In this document: positions 62,058 to 64,000 of the stretch, in pieces | Layout of the letters: each line of letters begins with the position of its first letter | Numbering within the stretch: the first letter of the stretch is position 1 | Notes under the pieces: model-generated | Told to the model about the DNA's origin: nothing | Databases searched by the model: none | Seen by the model: the letters and a program-made list of their open reading frames with translations, nothing else | Position numbers and translations under genes: made by a program | From: Luminiphilus sp038106565 | GTDB taxonomy: Bacteria; Pseudomonadota; Gammaproteobacteria; Pseudomonadales; Halieaceae | Length of the DNA: 64,000 bases | Direction of reading: 5' to 3' | NCBI GenBank assembly: GCA_038106565.1 | Contig: JAYOEE010000006.1 | Coordinates: 16,616 to 80,615, forward strand

Positions 62058-62744
62058 ATGCAAACCTCCCTTACCTCCACCGCCCTAAGAGGTTCATTCG
62101 ACGCGCTACCCCTGTTTATACCCGCCATTCCCTTCGCTTTTGTATTCGGAGTGGTTGTCGCCAATGCGGGGATACCCCAATGGCTGGGCTGGTCATCGTC
62201 GCCCATTATTTTTGGTGGAGCGATACAGGTTACCCTGCTCACGTTGATTGGTGAGGGTGCATCGGTAGCCGCCGCCGTCAGCGCTGCGTTGATCGTCGGT
62301 GCTCGCCATATGCTCTACTCGGTCACACTGGCTCCGCGATTCCAGAATCAACCCGGGTGGTTCCGCTGGGTGGGCCCTTATGTATTGATAGATCAGGTTT
62401 TCGTGCTGAGTCAGATCAAACCTATTTCGGATCCCATCACCTTCAGACGCTATTTTCTCGCCGCCGGCTTTACCTTTTGGTCACTCTGGATGGTCTGCAC
62501 CGCACTGGGCGTTATTCTGGGCCCGTCGATCCCATCCGAATGGGGGGTCGAGTTTGCGGCGCCTGTTTTGTTCATGAGTTTGATGATCGCGGCGAGTGAT
62601 CGCCGCGACAAAATGGGCGCAGCAGTCATCGCAATGGGCATTACCTATTTGCTGGCCGCATTACCCAACCGATCGGGCCTTCTGTTGGCGGTGGTGATCA
62701 GCGTCGCGCTTATGATGCTTGTACAAAGGCTGCGAAGGCCATGA
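62058..62744 (+). CDS. azlC: AzlC family branched-chain amino acid exporter subunit
   Basis: Large subunit of a two-component amino-acid exporter. The 228-residue product (ATG at 62058, MQTSLTSTALRGSFDALPLF) has several transmembrane helices and the family core AFVFGVVVANAGIPQWLGW and VGARHMLYSVTLAPRF. The frame is open 117 codons further upstream, but that part is antisense to sbnA and has no similarity. AzlD overlaps by four bases. Position next to the Dap operon hints at amino-acid export, but AzlCD pairs are common and the link may be chance. Confidence 0.93.
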   Translation: MQTSLTSTALRGSFDALPLFIPAIPFAFVFGVVVANAGIPQWLGWSSSPIIFGGAIQVTLLTLIGEGASVAAAVSAALIVGARHMLYSVTLAPRFQNQPGWFRWVGPYVLIDQVFVLSQIKPISDPITFRRYFLAAGFTFWSLWMVCTALGVILGPSIPSEWGVEFAAPVLFMSLMIAASDRRDKMGAAVIAMGITYLLAALPNRSGLLLAVVISVALMMLVQRLRRP

Positions 62745-63046
62745 TTACCGCAGCAATCATTGTTACCGGGATTGGCTCCTACCTCATGAGGGCTTTCTTT
62801 ATCTTTGCCCTGGCACGTTACGCCTTTCCGCCATCGCTCCTGCGGGCACTGGAGTACGTTGCGCCGGCAGTCATGGGCGCGCTCGTCGTGTCCATGCTGA
62901 CCAACACCGACGGCGAACTTGTTGCAGGGCTACCTGAGGTCATTGGCCTTATGACCGCGGCGCTTGCCGCCAAGCTGACCGGCAACCACATTCTCTCTTT
63001 GGTCACGGGTATGCTCACCTTTTGGCTGGTCGGCTGGGTGGGATAA
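62741..63046 (+). CDS. azlD: AzlD family exporter subunit
   Basis: Small membrane subunit (101 residues) that pairs with AzlC. It has three to four helices (ITAAIIVTGIGSYLMRAFFI, LRALEYVAPAVMGALVVSML, LVTGMLTFWLVGWVG) and the usual size of AzlD. Start ATG overlaps the azlC stop by four bases. No separate promoter is needed. Confidence 0.93.
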   Translation: MITAAIIVTGIGSYLMRAFFIFALARYAFPPSLLRALEYVAPAVMGALVVSMLTNTDGELVAGLPEVIGLMTAALAAKLTGNHILSLVTGMLTFWLVGWVG

Positions 63047-63175
63047 AAAAGCAGCCCGGTTTCACGTGACACGCAACATGCCGGAACGCTACCCAATTGC
63101 GGAGATCAGTGCTACAACTTCGCTGTTTGGTGCTGCAACCAGACGTGACTTTAACGACAACACCGGGGGTTAAGC

Positions 63176-63619
63176 ATGTTTCGACTGTCTTTGTTAGCTG
63201 GGGCATTGTTATTGGTCAGTTCGTTTACGCGAGCCGAGATCTGGGAAGATTATTCTCTCAGCGAAGAAGTTATCGAACACACCGTGATCTCAGTGCAAGG
63301 TAACTATCTTGATGAGTATCTGGTGAGACTGGAGAGAACATGGGTGCGCAGCATGGAGGTTCAGAAGGAGCTGGGCTACGTGAACGACTACACCATCCTG
63401 GTCTCGACGGCCGCAGATTCGCCGAACGTGTGGCTGCAGGTCGAATATCCCAATATGGCGGCCTACCAGCCCAATGAACAGAAATGGAACAAGGTCAACG
63501 AGATCCTCACTGAGCGCTTCGCAGATGACGAAGAGGAGTTGGATGCGATTGCCAAGGGCTATGAGGAAATTCGCACGATGGTCGATCATCAGATCGTCCA
63601 CAAAGTGACCTATAAATAA
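63176..63619 (+). CDS. Small exported protein of unknown function
   Basis: A 147-residue protein with a signal peptide (about 1-20, ending TRA). The mature part is alpha/beta with TWVRSMEVQKELGYVNDYTI followed by NVWLQVEYPNMAAYQPNEQK and a long acidic helix (TERFADDEEELDAIAKGYEE). No family is recognised. The strand pattern (Trp, then a conserved-looking Gly-x-x-x-x-Tyr, then a hydrophobic strand and Tyr) is similar to the exported protein at 52741, which could indicate a shared ferredoxin-like fold. A hairpin follows the stop. Confidence 0.8.
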   Translation: MFRLSLLAGALLLVSSFTRAEIWEDYSLSEEVIEHTVISVQGNYLDEYLVRLERTWVRSMEVQKELGYVNDYTILVSTAADSPNVWLQVEYPNMAAYQPNEQKWNKVNEILTERFADDEEELDAIAKGYEEIRTMVDHQIVHKVTYK

Positions 63620-63642
63620 GGTCAGCGCGCGACAGATCGCAG

Positions 63643-63669
63643 GCGTTCGGCGGGGCCTCCCCCGAACGC
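63643..63669 (+). terminator. Hairpin after the 63176 gene
   Basis: Long stem GCGTTCG/CGAACGC extended by GGGG/CCCC with a two-base bulge, 24 bases after the stop codon. No T-run follows, so termination is likely but not certain. Confidence 0.45.
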
Positions 63670-63758
63670 TTCGCTAGCACCTAATCTGTCTCCCGTACGA
63701 TGGGCACTCTGATTTCGGCCTAGATCGAGATCATGATTTAGCACTCTGGGTTTTCAAA

Positions 63759-64000
63759 CTGTCACACTACTCCCCAAAAGTCGCCGCCGCAGTGGTCATC
63801 GCCAACATGGTGGGTACCGGCGTATTCACAAGCCTCGGCTTTCAGTTGATCGAAATCCAGTCGGCTCCGGTCATCCTGATGCTGTGGCTGGTGGGGGGCG
63901 TTTCGGCACTTTGCGGTGCCCTGAGCTATGCGGAACTCGGGGCGGCTTTGCCCCGGTCGGGCGGTGAATATCACTTTCTCACTGAAATCTATCACCCCTG
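63759..64000 (+). CDS. APC-family amino acid permease (C-terminus beyond window)
   Basis: The first about 80 residues of an amino-acid/polyamine/organocation transporter: helix 1 motif KVAAAVVIANMVGTGVFTSL (substrate-binding Gly-rich turn), then the second and third helices, ending at SGGEYHFLTEIYHP. No ATG, GTG or TTG is found in frame upstream of the helix; the closest candidate is CTG at 63759 (SHYSPKVAAAV). The start is therefore uncertain, and either a rare codon is used or the upstream sequence has an error. Substrate not known. Confidence 0.82.
   Translation, partial: MSHYSPKVAAAVVIANMVGTGVFTSLGFQLIEIQSAPVILMLWLVGGVSALCGALSYAELGAALPRSGGEYHFLTEIYHP

Noticed and set aside
1..64000. Prophage, integron, CRISPR or toxin-antitoxin module
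   Set aside because: No integrase, transposase, phage structural gene, regularly spaced repeat or paired small toxin genes were seen.

Overview
The window looks like a scaffold from an aerobic gammaproteobacterium, probably a marine lineage such as the OM60/Halieaceae group. That placement is inferred from gene content: psp operon with PspF, Rmf, YeaC, long-form SAICAR synthase, LCAD-type acyl-CoA dehydrogenase, TonB receptor. Coding density is high and nearly all genes are chromosomal housekeeping or catabolic genes. I saw no rRNA, tRNA, CRISPR array or insertion sequence. Four runs of exactly 100 N are scaffolding placeholders, not measured gaps. One of them (39426-39525) sits between two identical 55-base copies and is an artefact inside pepN.

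Layout. 1-6.2 kb: polyphosphate kinase (partial), an alpha/beta hydrolase, and a psp membrane-stress module (54-residue membrane protein, pspA, pspB, pspC) read leftward from a sigma-54 promoter, with the activator gene pspF divergent. 6.2-17.2 kb: a glycosyltransferase and a catabolic stretch (two class III aminotransferases, glycerol kinase with a small zinc-ribbon gene behind it, aldehyde dehydrogenase, PhyH oxygenase, acyl-CoA dehydrogenase, DUF885 protein). 17.2-28.7 kb: cytochrome c' and b561, an M20 amidohydrolase, purC, a TonB receptor, trpS, apeB, uppP, tsaB, mobA. 28.7-30 kb: a DUF3429 membrane protein preceded by a structured, terminator-containing leader, then rmf. 30-36.8 kb: a MoxR/Bat operon. 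36.9-46.4 kb: a leftward block with pepN, DUF2797, yeaC, rhomboid, nadK, lipA, a molybdopterin oxidoreductase and a crotonase. 46.5-53.1 kb: asparagine synthetase, a glycosyltransferase, and an NTF2-like, an SDR and an FAD-enzyme gene. 53.2-63.1 kb: the most interesting region (below). The right end enters an amino-acid permease.

Candidate new system (53.2-61.9 kb). A rightward pair encodes an arginine amidinotransferase and a 1409-residue single-module Pls/PosA-type membrane NRPS. Convergent to it, a leftward operon encodes SbnA- and SbnB-like enzymes, which together make L-2,3-diaminopropionate (L-Dap), plus a DUF418 membrane protein. AzlCD exporter genes are divergent from sbnA. The reading offered here is that L-Dap is made by SbnA/SbnB, activated and joined at the membrane by the NRPS, and modified with an amidino group from arginine, giving a guanidino-Dap oligomer, polymer or small peptide. 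The individual families are well supported by sequence; the pathway and product are inference.
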